From contig NZ_CP088018.1 of the NCBI RefSeq assembly GCF_021049265.1, forward strand, positions 1,240,001 to 1,304,000: DNA of 64,000 nucleotides. Reading direction: 5' to 3'. The notes beneath the pieces are model-generated. The model made no database searches, was not told where the DNA came from, and was given only the letters and a program-made list of their open reading frames with translations. The stretch comes from Ruania suaedae (GTDB taxonomy: Bacteria > Actinomycetota > Actinomycetes > Actinomycetales > Beutenbergiaceae). The translations under genes and the position numbers were made by a program. This document shows positions 9,412 to 19,107 of this stretch, piece after piece. The stretch's first letter is position 1; every line of letters starts with the position of its first letter.

Positions 9412-9423
9412 ACGCCAGGCGCT
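9403..9423 (+). terminator. short hairpin over the clpX stop codon
   Basis: AGCGCCTG (9403-9410) pairs with CAGGCGCT (9416-9423) around AACGC. The stop codon lies in the left arm. It is weaker than the clpP2 hairpin. Confidence 0.5.
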
Positions 9424-9499
9424 GCTGAGGTCGCGCGATCGGCCGGAAGAAGGCAGGGTGGACAGGACCAGCATCCGATCGGAAGCGAGGTCTGAAGCC

Positions 9500-10738
9500 G
9501 TGAACCTTCCCGCACTGACACTGCCCGCCGACGTGCCCGTCCTGACCGTCCTGATCGACTCCACCCGGTCCGACGACGGACGCAACGGCGTAGTCCTGGA
9601 CCGGTGGGCGGATCTGCAACGCGCCCTCGTCCTCGACGGCGTCGAGGAGGCCCCGCAGGACGACATCGACGCCGTCACCAGCGCCCTGGACCGCGCCACC
9701 TGGGTGCACGGTCCGCACGGGCGCATCCTGGTGGCGGCCGGCGGCCAGGTCCTGCTCGACAGCATCCTTCCCGAGCCGGTGACCACCGGTGAGGCAGTCG
9801 TCTCGGACCGTCCGCACGCCCTCGCCCTCGGCTACGCGGCCGATGCCGCGGCCCTGTATCTGGTGGTCGAGTCCGACCGGGCCGGCGCCCACCTCACCCT
9901 CCACGAGGCATCGGCTGCCGTGGGTAGCAAGACCTTGGAGGATCGCGACGTCGATGGCGACCACGACGTGCTCACCAAGGTCCGCCCCAGCCGTGAACTG
10001 CCGCGCGATCGCGTGAACAACCGGGCCGAGGACTCCTGGGAGCGCAATGCCGAGACGGTGGCCGCAGAGGTCGACCAGGTGATGGCCCGGGACAAGCCCG
10101 ATCTGGTTCTGCTGACCGGCGACGTGCGCTCGACCGCCTACGTGGAGCAGGCCCTCGGCACCCACGCCCGCGAGGCGCTGGTGGACGTCCCTGGCGGTGC
10201 TCGCGCCGAAGGAGTGAACTCCCGTGCGTTCGCTGCAGCGGTGGACGAGGTGATCACCGACTTCCGGATGCGCCGCCGGCAGCAGGTCCTGGACCGTTTC
10301 CAGCAGGAGAGCGGCAGGGATGGCGCAGCGGTGAGCGGCCTGGACGACGTCGTGGCGGTGTTGCGACGCGGCCAGGTGTCCGAGCTCGTCCTGGATGCGG
10401 GCGCCTTCAGCACCCCGCATCTTCGATTGTCCGAGCACCAGCTCTGGATCGGGGACGGCCCGCTCCAGCTGGGCGCCTCACAGGAGGATCTCAGTGACCT
10501 CGGGGTCGCCGAGCCGCGGCGCGTCCGTGCCGATCTCGCCCTGAGCCGGGCGGTTCTGGACCAGTCCGCCGGTATCACCCTGGCCGAGGAACTGGACGTG
10601 CCGGACGGCGTCGCTGCGGTGCTGCGTTGGGACGATGCCGGCACCCCCGCGGAGAGTGCGTACACGCTCAGTGGGGACAGCGGCCGGGCGCAGCCGGCGG
10701 CTCAGGAGGCTGCCCAGGAGGAGCCACCGAGCCTCTAG
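9500..10738 (+). CDS. Rv2629-like / baeRF-type (Vms1-eRF1 superfamily) protein
   Basis: Cytoplasmic protein of 412 residues resembling Mycobacterium tuberculosis Rv2629 and the bacterial release-factor-like baeRF families. Recognisable landmarks are an N-terminal [10 protein letters not shown] strand, a central [20 protein letters not shown] region, [12 protein letters not shown], the [12 protein letters not shown] strand, and a C-terminal AAVLRW. Related proteins have been linked to ribosome rescue or hibernation; the exact role here is inferred. GTG 9500 has GAGG about 10 bases upstream; an upstream GTG at 9459 is an alternative. It lies 10 bases before the chorismate mutase gene. Confidence 0.72.
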   Translation: MNLPALTLPADVPVLTVLIDSTRSDDGRNGVVLDRWADLQRALVLDGVEEAPQDDIDAVTSALDRATWVHGPHGRILVAAGGQVLLDSILPEPVTTGEAVVSDRPHALALGYAADAAALYLVVESDRAGAHLTLHEASAAVGSKTLEDRDVDGDHDVLTKVRPSRELPRDRVNNRAEDSWERNAETVAAEVDQVMARDKPDLVLLTGDVRSTAYVEQALGTHAREALVDVPGGARAEGVNSRAFAAAVDEVITDFRMRRRQQVLDRFQQESGRDGAAVSGLDDVVAVLRRGQVSELVLDAGAFSTPHLRLSEHQLWIGDGPLQLGASQEDLSDLGVAEPRRVRADLALSRAVLDQSAGITLAEELDVPDGVAAVLRWDDAGTPAESAYTLSGDSGRAQPAAQEAAQEEPPSL

Positions 10739-10748
10739 GATGAGGCCC

Positions 10749-11084
10749 ATGAGCGACGCACCGGACAGCACCCCAGAGTCGACCGGTGCGCTGGTGCCGG
10801 AGCGCCTGGCGGGACTGCGCGGGAGCATCGACAACATCGACGCCGCCCTGGTGCACCTGCTCGCCGAGCGGTTCAAGTGCACCCAGGCGGTCGGTCGCCT
10901 GAAGGCCGAGCGTGGGCTCCCGCCGTCGGACCCGGCTCGCGAAGAGATCCAGATCGCCCGGCTGCGTTCCCTCGCGGAAGCAGCCGGGCTCGATCCTGTC
11001 TTCGCCGAGAAGTTCCTGGCGTTCATCATCGCCGAGGTGATCCGCCACCACGAGGACATCGCCGCGGAGCGCCCCTGCATCTGA
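10749..11084 (+). CDS. chorismate mutase, AroQ type
   Basis: Converts chorismate to prephenate for Phe/Tyr synthesis. The 111-residue all-helical protein has the AroQ pattern: LRGSIDNIDAALVHLLAERF, then GRLKAERGLPPSDPAREE, then a last helix with FIIAEVIRHHE. The N-terminal 20 residues are disordered and Ser/Pro/Ala-rich. ATG 10749 has GGATGAGG just upstream. In actinobacteria such small mutases may work in complex with DAHP synthase; no other aromatic pathway gene is nearby. Confidence 0.88.
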   Translation: MSDAPDSTPESTGALVPERLAGLRGSIDNIDAALVHLLAERFKCTQAVGRLKAERGLPPSDPAREEIQIARLRSLAEAAGLDPVFAEKFLAFIIAEVIRHHEDIAAERPCI

Positions 11085-11127
11085 GGCGGCTTCTCACAGC
11101 CTGCCGTTGACGCGCTGTGCGAACTTC

Positions 11128-11182
11128 CTTACGGCAGCGAAACTGCTGACGAGGCGGACCGAAACACGGCCTCCCTAGCGTC
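11128..11182 (+). promoter_or_regulatory. GlnR-box-like promoter of narK
   Basis: Half-sites CTTAC (11128), GAAAC (11139), CGAGG (11150) and GAAAC (11161) are each separated by exactly 6 bases. This is the gTnAc-n6-GaAAc double-box layout known for GlnR in Streptomyces. Ten bases later comes TAGCGTC (11176-11182), a TANNNT -10 element. The same arrangement recurs before nirB and the sirohydrochlorin chelatase. Regulator identity is inferred from the motif. Confidence 0.72.
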
Positions 11183-11216
11183 GTACCCACCCGCCGGTAC
11201 GACACCTGGAGCCGTG

Positions 11217-12581
11217 ATGTCTGCACCTTCCTCGCAGCGACTCGCCGAACCCACCACCGCTGGGGCCCCCGCGCCACCGGCCCTTCGCCGCCGCACCGGC
11301 CGGTGGATCGAGCAGTGGGACCCCGAGGACGCCGCCTTCTGGGACGGGCCCGGCCGCCGGGTCGCTCGCCGGAACCTGTGGATCTCCATCTTCGCCGAGT
11401 TCCTCGGCTTCGGCGTGTGGGCGCTGTGGTCGATCGTCGTCCCGCAACTGCCCGCCGCCGGCTTCGCGCTCACCGTCGACCAGCAGTTCTGGCTGATCGC
11501 CGTCCCGAGCCTCGTCGGCGCGACCCTACGCATCCCCTATACCTTCGCGGTGCCACTGTTCGGCGGCCGCAACTGGACCATCGTCTCGGCACTGCTCCTG
11601 CTGCTGCCGACGACGGCGCTCGTCCTCGCGGTCCAACGGCCCGACCTGCCGTTCGCGGTGCTGCTGGCGGTGGCCGCGCTCGCCGGCGTCGGCGGTGGCA
11701 ACTTCGCCTCCTCGATGGCCAACATCTCCTTCTTCTACCCCGAGCGGGAGAAGGGGCGAGCGCTGGGGATGAACGCCGCCGGCGGCAACGTGGGCACCGC
11801 CGCCGTCCAGCTCGCCGTCCCGCTGGTGATCGTCGCCGGCGCCGGCCTGGCGCTCGAGCGCGCCGGGCTGATGTTCATTCCGCTCGCGATCCTCGCCGCG
11901 TTCCTCGCCTGGCGCTTCATGGACAACCTCGGCACCGCGAAGGCGGATCCACGGTCTTTCGCCGTGGCCACCCGCACCAGACACACGTGGATCATCTCCT
12001 TCCTCTACATCGGCACGTTCGGCTCCTTCATCGGCTACTCAGGGGCCTTCCCGATGCTGATGCGGAACGAGTTCAGCGAGATCACGCTCTCGATCGCGTT
12101 CGTCGGCGCGCTCGTCGGCTCGGTCTCCCGCCCGCTCGGTGGCATCATCGCCGACCGGGTCGGCGGCGCCTGGGTCACGATCGTGGCCTACGGCGTGATG
12201 GCAGCAGGAGCCATCGGCGTCATCGCGGCACTCGGTCAGCACCACTTCGGGCTCTTCTTCACCTCGTTCATGGTCCTGTTCATCGCCAGTGGCGTCGGCA
12301 ACGGCTCCCTCTACCGCATGATCCCGGCGGTGTTCCGTGCCGGCGCACGCACCCCCGAGCAGGCGTCGGCCGCACGCCGGGCCGCCGCCGGCTGTATCGG
12401 GATCGCGGGCGCCACCGGCGCCTTCGGCGGCTTCCTCATCCCCCGTGGCTTCGCCGTGTCCACCGACCTGTCGGGCTCGCTCGTCCCGGCACTGTGGCTG
12501 TTCATCGGGTGCTACGCCGTGATGGCGGTGGTCACCTGGGCGGCCTACGCCCGCCGTGACAGCACCATGGCACGGATCTGA
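11217..12581 (+). CDS. narK: nitrate/nitrite MFS transporter
   Basis: Major-facilitator protein of 454 residues with about 12 membrane helices, importing nitrate and probably exporting or importing nitrite. NarK/NasA-family signatures are present: GGGNFASSMANISFFYP followed by EREKGRALGMNAAGGN, and a second Gly-rich segment GVGNGSLYRM. An N-terminal cytoplasmic stretch carries WDPEDAAFWD, common to actinobacterial NarK. The stop codon overlaps the nitrate reductase start (TGATG), so the two are translationally coupled. ATG 11217 follows a GTG at 11214; either could start. It heads the nitrate assimilation locus. Confidence 0.93.
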   Translation: MSAPSSQRLAEPTTAGAPAPPALRRRTGRWIEQWDPEDAAFWDGPGRRVARRNLWISIFAEFLGFGVWALWSIVVPQLPAAGFALTVDQQFWLIAVPSLVGATLRIPYTFAVPLFGGRNWTIVSALLLLLPTTALVLAVQRPDLPFAVLLAVAALAGVGGGNFASSMANISFFYPEREKGRALGMNAAGGNVGTAAVQLAVPLVIVAGAGLALERAGLMFIPLAILAAFLAWRFMDNLGTAKADPRSFAVATRTRHTWIISFLYIGTFGSFIGYSGAFPMLMRNEFSEITLSIAFVGALVGSVSRPLGGIIADRVGGAWVTIVAYGVMAAGAIGVIAALGQHHFGLFFTSFMVLFIASGVGNGSLYRMIPAVFRAGARTPEQASAARRAAAGCIGIAGATGAFGGFLIPRGFAVSTDLSGSLVPALWLFIGCYAVMAVVTWAAYARRDSTMARI

Positions 12582-14773
12582 TGAGGTCCACGACGGCGCA
12601 GGAACCGGTGGCCGCTCCGGTCACCACGGCCGCCACGCACTGCCCGTACTGCGCTCTGCAGTGCGCCATGGCCCTGGCTACGTCCGAGCCAGGGGCACCC
12701 GCTCCGGTCTCGGTCCGCCCGCGGCCGTTCCCGACGAGCGCCGGGGGGTTGTGCCAGAAGGGCTGGACCAGCGCCGAGTTGCTGCAGACCCCGGACCGGA
12801 TCACCACCCCGCTGGTGCGCGGTGGTGACGGGCAGCTGCACCCGGCGAGCTGGGACGAGGCGCTCACCCTCATCACCGACCGGGTGTCCCGGGTGCAGGC
12901 CGAGCACGGCCGGGAGGCCGTCGCCGTCTTCGGTGGCGGCGGCCTGACCAACGAGAAGGCGTACACGCTCGGCAAGTTCGCCCGCACGGTGCTGCGCACG
13001 CCCCACATCGACTACAACGGCCGGTTCTGCATGTCGAGCGCTGCGGCGGCCACCAACCGGGCCCTCGGCCTGGACCGTGGCATGCCGTTCCCGCTGACCG
13101 ACCTGGCCGGTGCGGACGCGGTGATGCTGCTCGGTTCCAACCCGGCCGAGACGATGCCACCGTCGGTGCAGCATCTTGCCCCCGTCCGGGCCCGCGGCGG
13201 GCTGGTGGTGATGGACCCCCGCCGAAGTCGCACCGCGGTTCTCACCGCCGACGGGCAGGGTCAGCACCTGCAGCCGGTTCCCGGAACGGACCTGGTGGTT
13301 CTGCTGGCCCTGACACACATCGTGATCGCGGAGAACCTCACCGACCCGGCCTACCTGGACGAGCGCACCTCCGGCTTCGAGGACGTGCGCAGATCGGTGG
13401 CCGCCTGGTGGCCCGAACGCGCCGAAACGGTCTGCGGCGTGCCGGCCGCGCAGCTGCGCCGGGTGGCCCGCCTCCTCGCGGCCGCCTCCCCGGCCGGCGG
13501 AGGGCGCGGTGCCTATCTGCTCACCGGACGCGGGGTTGAGCAGTCCAGCCAGGGCACCGCCACCGTGACCGCGACGATCAACCTGGCGCTGGCGCTCGGC
13601 CTCCCGGGACGGATCGGCAGCGGCTACGGCGCCATCACCGGTCAGGGCAACGGGCAGGGGGGCCGGGAGCACGGGCAGAAGGCCGACCAGCTACCCGGCT
13701 ACCGATCCATCACCGATCCTGCCAGCCGCGAGCACGTCGCCGGCGTCTGGGGCGTGGCGCCGGAGACCATCCCGGGCCCGGGCAAGCCCGCCGTCGAACT
13801 GCTCACCTCGCTCGGGCAGGCTGCGACCCCCGGCCGGCCGGCGGGCCCCCGCGCCCTGTTCGTGCACGGAGCGAACGTGCTCGTCAGCGCTCCGAACGCC
13901 GGTCGGGTCGCCGAGGCTCTCGAGCGGCTGGACATGCTCGTGGTGTGCGACTTCGTGCTGTCGGAGACCGCCTCATGCGCCGATGTCGTCCTGCCCGTGA
14001 CCCAGTGGGCCGAGGAGGAGGGCACGATGACCTCGCTCGAGGGCAGGGTCATCCGCCGCCGTCGGGCGCTGCCGCCGCTGGGGCAGACACGCTCGGAGCT
14101 GTGGATCCTCGCCGAGCTCGCCCATCGGCTGGGCTCGGATGTCACCTTCGCCACCGACCCGGCCGTCGTCTTCGACGAGCTCGCCCGCGCCTCGGCCGGC
14201 GGCGTCGCCGACTACGCCGGCCTCAGCCACGCCCGCCTCGACGCCGATGAGGCCGCCGACGGCCCCGGCTACTACTGGCCGGTGCCCGGCCCCGGGCACC
14301 CGGGGACGCCCCGGGTGTTCCTCGACCGGTTCGCCACACCGGACGGGCGGGCCCGCATGATCGCCGTCGACCACCACGGACCGGCCGACGACGTCCGCTC
14401 CGGCGCCCCGGTCTACCTCGTCACCGGGCGCGTGCTGCAACACTACCAATCGGGTGCGCAGACGCGCCGGGTCGCGGATCTGAACCGCGTCGTCTCCGAG
14501 GCGGTGGTCGAGCTGCACCCGTTGCTGGCGACCCGGCTCGGTATCGACGACGGCGTGATGGTGCGGTTGCGTTCGGCCCGAGGCGAGGCGATCGCCCGGG
14601 CCCGGTGGTCCGACGACATCCGACCCGACACCGTCTTCATGCCCTTCCACTTCGCCGGCAGCGGCAGCGTCAACCTGCTGACCAGTGACGCCACCGACCC
14701 GATCTCCGGCATGCCGGAGTTCAAGGTGTGCGCCGTCGATCTGACTCCAGGCGCCGAAGGAGGCTCGCGATGA
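12581..14773 (+). CDS. nasC: assimilatory nitrate reductase catalytic subunit (molybdopterin)
   Basis: Mo-bis-MGD enzyme reducing nitrate to nitrite in the cytoplasm, 730 residues. The N-terminal [4Fe-4S] ligands are CPYCALQC and a fourth Cys in GGLCQKGW. The molybdenum-ligand Cys is likely that in YNGRFCMSS. Cofactor-binding segments include LLGSNPAETMPP, TGRGVEQ and the C-terminal VTGRVLQHYQSGAQTRR. No fused flavin or BFD domain is present; the next gene supplies it. There is no Tat signal, consistent with assimilatory use. Its end overlaps the next start by 4 bases (14770-14773). The symbol is by analogy with Bacillus/Klebsiella Nas proteins. Confidence 0.93.
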   Translation: MRSTTAQEPVAAPVTTAATHCPYCALQCAMALATSEPGAPAPVSVRPRPFPTSAGGLCQKGWTSAELLQTPDRITTPLVRGGDGQLHPASWDEALTLITDRVSRVQAEHGREAVAVFGGGGLTNEKAYTLGKFARTVLRTPHIDYNGRFCMSSAAAATNRALGLDRGMPFPLTDLAGADAVMLLGSNPAETMPPSVQHLAPVRARGGLVVMDPRRSRTAVLTADGQGQHLQPVPGTDLVVLLALTHIVIAENLTDPAYLDERTSGFEDVRRSVAAWWPERAETVCGVPAAQLRRVARLLAAASPAGGGRGAYLLTGRGVEQSSQGTATVTATINLALALGLPGRIGSGYGAITGQGNGQGGREHGQKADQLPGYRSITDPASREHVAGVWGVAPETIPGPGKPAVELLTSLGQAATPGRPAGPRALFVHGANVLVSAPNAGRVAEALERLDMLVVCDFVLSETASCADVVLPVTQWAEEEGTMTSLEGRVIRRRRALPPLGQTRSELWILAELAHRLGSDVTFATDPAVVFDELARASAGGVADYAGLSHARLDADEAADGPGYYWPVPGPGHPGTPRVFLDRFATPDGRARMIAVDHHGPADDVRSGAPVYLVTGRVLQHYQSGAQTRRVADLNRVVSEAVVELHPLLATRLGIDDGVMVRLRSARGEAIARARWSDDIRPDTVFMPFHFAGSGSVNLLTSDATDPISGMPEFKVCAVDLTPGAEGGSR

Positions 14774-16413
14774 TCACTCCAGCGAAGATCGTCGTCGTCG
14801 GCCATGGCATGGTCGGCGCCCGCTTCGTCGAGGACCTGCTCGCCCGCGTCGAACCCGCCACGGTGGACATCGAGGTTCTCGGCGCCGAGGAGTACCAGCC
14901 CTACAACCGGGTGCTGCTCAGCGACGTGGTGGCCGGGCGCACCGACCTGAGCGCGCTCACGCTCCCGGTCCTCCAGTCCGGGGCCGTCACCGTCACCCGA
15001 GGGGCGGCTGCCGCGGCGATCGATCGCGCCGGCCGGTGCGTGCGCACCCGGCACGGCCGCCACCCCTACGACCACCTCGTCCTGGCCACCGGCGCGAAGG
15101 CACGCATCCCCACCATCGAGGGACTGCAGCCCACCCTCTCGGCCGGCGTCCACACGCTGCGCACCCTCGACGACGCCCGCGAGATCATCGCCGCGACCGC
15201 CAACGCCCGGCGCGCCACCGTCGTCGGGGCCGGGGTGCTCGGACTCGAGGTGGCGTGTGGGCTCGTCCAACGTGGACTGGACGTCACCGTGCTCCACACC
15301 GGCCACGGCCCGATGGACCGCCAGCTCGACCATGCCTCCTCGGCCGTCGTGACCGCCGAGCTGGAGCGTCTCGGCGCGCGGGTGTGGACGCGAGCCCGCA
15401 CGACGGCGGTGCGCACCCGTGGCGGCCGGCTCACCCACGTCCTCGCCACTGTCGACCGCACCGAGCACGCCGTGCCGACGGACCTGCTCGTCCTGGCGTG
15501 CGGGACCGAACCGGAGGCCGGGCTCGCCCGGCAGGCAGGCCTACCCGTCGGCCGCGGAATCACGGTGGGGGCGGACCTGGCCAGCCCGGCCGACCCGCGC
15601 GTGTACGCGATCGGAGACTGCGCCGAGCCCGTCGAAGGCGCCACGGGCCTCATCGCCCAGGGATGGGAGCAGGCCCGCCGCCTGGCAGACCGGCTCGCGG
15701 GGGTGGCGGCCGGCCACGACCGTGCCACCGCACCGGGGGCCTCCGAACGGCCCAGCATGGCGCTGCGGCTGGCGCTCGCGGCCGGGACGCGACCGGTCTC
15801 CTCCCACCCGGTCGGCGCGGCCGAACCGGAGCGGGCGCCGGCGGGGACCGACGTCGTCCGTCTGAAGGCCGTCGGCCTCGACGTCGTCACCATGGGGAGT
15901 GCGCCCGGTGAGTCGCGGGCGCGAACCGTCACCCTCAGCGATCCGGCGGCAGGTCGACATCTCTCGGCCACCGTGGCCGAGGGCCGGATCGTCGCCGCCG
16001 TCTGTGTCGGTGCCCCGGACGTCGGCGCCGACCTGGTCGCCGCCTACACGCGGCGCCTGCCCGTCCCGGCCGATCCGGCACACCTGTTGCTGCGCCCTCT
16101 CACCCAGGCGCCGACACCGGCCGCCGACCCCTCCCGTATGCCCGGCGGCACCACCGTCTGTACCTGCAATGGCGTGACCAAGGCCGACATCACCGACTCC
16201 TGGGCGCGCGGGGCCCGCAGCACCGAAGACATCGCCCGCGCCACTCGCGCCACCACCGGGTGCGGCGGATGCACCGACGCCGTGTGTGGTCTGACCCAAT
16301 GGCTCTCCCGGACCGGCTCGGCCTCGGCCTCTCACGAGGAGGCAATCGACGGTGAGGAAACCGTGACGGAGGCGCAACGCAGGGCGCACACGCGTGAAAT
16401 CGCCGCCTCGTAG
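14770..16413 (+). CDS. nasB: nitrate reductase electron-transfer subunit (FAD, BFD [2Fe-2S])
   Basis: NAD(P)H-FAD oxidoreductase of 547 residues passing electrons to the nitrate reductase. The N-terminal Rossmann FAD site is IVVVGHGMVGARF; the second nucleotide site is VVGAGVLGLEVA. The third segment includes YAIGDCAE. A C-terminal BFD-like [2Fe-2S] module has CTCNGV and CGGCTDAVC. It resembles the N-terminal half of NirB but lacks siroheme ligands. The last codons also carry a regulatory site: the GlnR-box-like promoter for nirB lies at 16363-16417 and its -10 TAGCGT overlaps this gene's stop codon. Confidence 0.88.
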   Translation: MITPAKIVVVGHGMVGARFVEDLLARVEPATVDIEVLGAEEYQPYNRVLLSDVVAGRTDLSALTLPVLQSGAVTVTRGAAAAAIDRAGRCVRTRHGRHPYDHLVLATGAKARIPTIEGLQPTLSAGVHTLRTLDDAREIIAATANARRATVVGAGVLGLEVACGLVQRGLDVTVLHTGHGPMDRQLDHASSAVVTAELERLGARVWTRARTTAVRTRGGRLTHVLATVDRTEHAVPTDLLVLACGTEPEAGLARQAGLPVGRGITVGADLASPADPRVYAIGDCAEPVEGATGLIAQGWEQARRLADRLAGVAAGHDRATAPGASERPSMALRLALAAGTRPVSSHPVGAAEPERAPAGTDVVRLKAVGLDVVTMGSAPGESRARTVTLSDPAAGRHLSATVAEGRIVAAVCVGAPDVGADLVAAYTRRLPVPADPAHLLLRPLTQAPTPAADPSRMPGGTTVCTCNGVTKADITDSWARGARSTEDIARATRATTGCGGCTDAVCGLTQWLSRTGSASASHEEAIDGEETVTEAQRRAHTREIAAS

Positions 16414-16417
16414 CGTC
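16363..16417 (+). promoter_or_regulatory. GlnR-box-like promoter of nirB inside the end of nasB
   Basis: Half-sites GTGAC (16363), GCAAC (16374), CGCAC (16385) and GAAAT (16396) have exact 6-base spacers. Then come 10 bases and TAGCGTC (16411-16417). The site lies within the last 17 codons of nasB, and the TAG of the -10 element is the nasB stop codon. It would let nirBD-cysG-nnaR be transcribed independently of narK-nasCB. Confidence 0.7.
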
Positions 16418-16461
16418 GTCGGCAGCACAGCACGACCCCTTCCCGCCGCAAGGAGCACACC

Positions 16462-19107
16462 ATGACCGCAGCCGACCGGCAGCGCCGGCACCTCGTCGTC
16501 ATCGGCGGTGGGATGGCCGCTCAGCGACTCGTCGAGGCCCTGGTGGCCCGCGACGGTGAGGACTCGTGGCAGATCTCGGTGTTCGCCGAGGAGCCGCTCA
16601 AGCCCTATGACCGGGTCGCCCTGACCTCCTACTTCTCCGCCCGCGACGTCGACGAGCTGACTCTCGGGGACCCGGCACTGTGGGACCACCCGCGCGTCAC
16701 GCTGCACCGTGACCGCAAGATCGAGTCGATCGACCGCGCCTCCCGGCAGGTGCAGGACCGGCTCGGTGAGACCTGGACCTACGACGAGCTGGTGCTGGCC
16801 ACCGGCTCCAGCGCGGCGATGCCCCCGATCCCCGGCAACGACCTGCCGGGGGTCTTCGTCTACCGCACGATCGATGACGTCGCCGCCCTGCGAGGCTGGG
16901 TCGAGGCCAAGCGGGAGGAAGGCAGAGGTTCACGCTCCGAGCGTCCGGTGCGGGGCGCCGTCATCGGCGGTGGCCTGCTGGGTCTGGAGGCAGCCGGCGC
17001 GCTGCGAGCGCTCGGCGCCCAAGCCACCGTCATCCAGTTCGGAACCCACCTGATGGACGCCCAGATCGACCTCGGCGGCGGCCAGGCGCTCACCCGCCTC
17101 ATCAACGACAAGTCCATCGCCGTCCGCACCGGCACGGTGACCGAGCAGATGCGCCCCTCTCGGCGCACCGGTCACATCGGGCGCCTCGACTTCGGCGACG
17201 GCGGGCGCCTGGACGTGGATGTGGTCGTGGTGGCGACCGGGGTGCGGCCGCGGGACGAGCTCGCGCGCCAGGCGGGCCTGACGATCGGCGAGCGCGGCGG
17301 GGCCGTGGTCGATCTGAGCTGCCACACCGAGGACCCGCATATCTGGGCCATCGGCGAGGTCGCCTGCATCGAGGGCCGGTGCATCGGCCTGGTCGCCCCG
17401 GGGTATGCGATGGCCGAGGTCGTCGCCGACCGGCTGCTCGGGGGAGAGGCGACCTTCCCGGGTGCCGACACCGCGACGAAGCTGAAGCTGCAGGGCGTGG
17501 ACGTGGCGAGCTTCGGTGACGCCTTCGCCCGCACCGCGGGCGCCATGGAGATCGTCTACGCCGACCCTGTGGCCGGGATCTACAAGAAACTGGTGATGTC
17601 CGACGACGCCGCGACGTTGCTCGGGGGAGTGTTCGTCGGTGATGTGAGCGCCTACGCGAGCCTGCGCCCGCTGCTGGGATCGGCGCTGCCGGGCGACCCC
17701 TCCTCCTTCATCACCCCGGCCGGATCCGGTGACGGACTGGCTGGGCTGGAGTTGCCTGAGGACGCAGCCGTGTGCTCGTGCAACAACGTCTCGGCGGGCA
17801 CCATCCGGGCAGCCGTGACCGAGCACGGGTGCACGGACCTGGCGGGCGTGAAGGCGTGCACGAAGGCCGGCACGAGCTGCGGGTCCTGTCTGCCGCTGGT
17901 CAAGAAGATCACGACCACCGAGCTGGAGAAGGCGGGCGTGGAGGTCTCCCACGCGCTGTGTGAGCACTTCGACCTCTCCCGCGCCCAGCTCTTCGACGCC
18001 GTCCGGGTAGCGGATCTGCACACCTTCTCCGACATCATCGGCCGGTTCGGCCATGTGCCTGACGGCGCCACTGATGCCGGCCGTGGCTGCGACATCTGCA
18101 AGCCGGTGGTGGCCTCGATCCTCGCCTCCCTCGGCAACGGGCACATCCTCGACGGCGAGCAGGAGACCCTGCAGGACACCAACGACCATGTGATGGCCAA
18201 CATGCAGAAGGATGGGACCTACTCGGTGGTCCCGCGGATCCCGGGCGGGGAGATCACCCCGGACGGACTGCTGGTGATCGGGCAGGTGGCCAAGGACTTC
18301 GGCCTGTACACCAAGATCACCGGTGGCCAGCGCATCGATATGTTCGGGGCGCGGATCGAACAGCTGCCACAGATCTGGCGGCGGCTGGTCGAGCACGGCT
18401 TCGAGTCCGGGCACGCCTACGGCAAGTCGCTGCGGACCGTGAAGTCGTGTGTGGGCTCCACCTGGTGCCGGTACGGGGTGCAGGACTCCGTCGCCATGGC
18501 GGTCGAGCTGGAGCTGCGCTACCGCGGGCTCCGTTCCCCGCACAAGCTCAAGCTGGGCGTTTCCGGGTGCGCGCGCGAGTGCGCCGAGGCTCGCGGCAAG
18601 GACGTCGGCGTCATCGCCACCGACAAGGGCTGGAACGTCTACGTCGGCGGCAACGGCGGGTTCACCCCGCGGCACGCGAGGCTGCTCGCCGAGGATCTGA
18701 CGTCCGAGGAGCTGCTGCGCACGATCGACCGGTTCCTCATGTACTACATCCGCACCGCGGACCGGCTCCAGCGCACGGCGGCGTGGATCGAGGACGTCGA
18801 GGGCGGCCTGGAGGGCGTCCGCGAGGTGATCATGGACGACAGTCTCGGGATCGCCGCCGACCTGGACGAGGCCATGAGCCGGCACGTAGGGGCCTATCGG
18901 GACGAGTGGCAGGCGGTGCTGGAGGATCCGGTCAAGCTGAGCCGCTTCTCCTCCTTCGTCAACGCCCCCACCACTCCCGACCCGGACCTGGCCTACGCCA
19001 CCGATCGTGGTCAGATCCGGCCCGCCACCGTGCAGGAGCGGGCGAGCGGTGAGGACCTGGCCGGCCCGGTCGTCATCGCCGGTGCGACGCTGCAGGTGCG
19101 CGCATGA
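16462..19107 (+). CDS. nirB: nitrite reductase (NADH) large subunit
   Basis: Siroheme/[4Fe-4S] enzyme reducing nitrite to ammonium, 881 residues. Order of domains: FAD/NAD oxidoreductase (VVIGGGMAAQR; VIGGGLLGLEAAG), BFD [2Fe-2S] (CSCNNV and CGSCLP), a second Cys-rich stretch (GCDICKP), then the nitrite/sulfite reductase halves. The siroheme-cluster ligands are CVGSTWC and GCARECAEA. ATG 16462 follows AAGGAG at 16450-16455. The stop overlaps the nirD start by 4 bases. Its own GlnR-box-like promoter lies 45 bases upstream. Confidence 0.96.
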   Translation: MTAADRQRRHLVVIGGGMAAQRLVEALVARDGEDSWQISVFAEEPLKPYDRVALTSYFSARDVDELTLGDPALWDHPRVTLHRDRKIESIDRASRQVQDRLGETWTYDELVLATGSSAAMPPIPGNDLPGVFVYRTIDDVAALRGWVEAKREEGRGSRSERPVRGAVIGGGLLGLEAAGALRALGAQATVIQFGTHLMDAQIDLGGGQALTRLINDKSIAVRTGTVTEQMRPSRRTGHIGRLDFGDGGRLDVDVVVVATGVRPRDELARQAGLTIGERGGAVVDLSCHTEDPHIWAIGEVACIEGRCIGLVAPGYAMAEVVADRLLGGEATFPGADTATKLKLQGVDVASFGDAFARTAGAMEIVYADPVAGIYKKLVMSDDAATLLGGVFVGDVSAYASLRPLLGSALPGDPSSFITPAGSGDGLAGLELPEDAAVCSCNNVSAGTIRAAVTEHGCTDLAGVKACTKAGTSCGSCLPLVKKITTTELEKAGVEVSHALCEHFDLSRAQLFDAVRVADLHTFSDIIGRFGHVPDGATDAGRGCDICKPVVASILASLGNGHILDGEQETLQDTNDHVMANMQKDGTYSVVPRIPGGEITPDGLLVIGQVAKDFGLYTKITGGQRIDMFGARIEQLPQIWRRLVEHGFESGHAYGKSLRTVKSCVGSTWCRYGVQDSVAMAVELELRYRGLRSPHKLKLGVSGCARECAEARGKDVGVIATDKGWNVYVGGNGGFTPRHARLLAEDLTSEELLRTIDRFLMYYIRTADRLQRTAAWIEDVEGGLEGVREVIMDDSLGIAADLDEAMSRHVGAYRDEWQAVLEDPVKLSRFSSFVNAPTTPDPDLAYATDRGQIRPATVQERASGEDLAGPVVIAGATLQVRA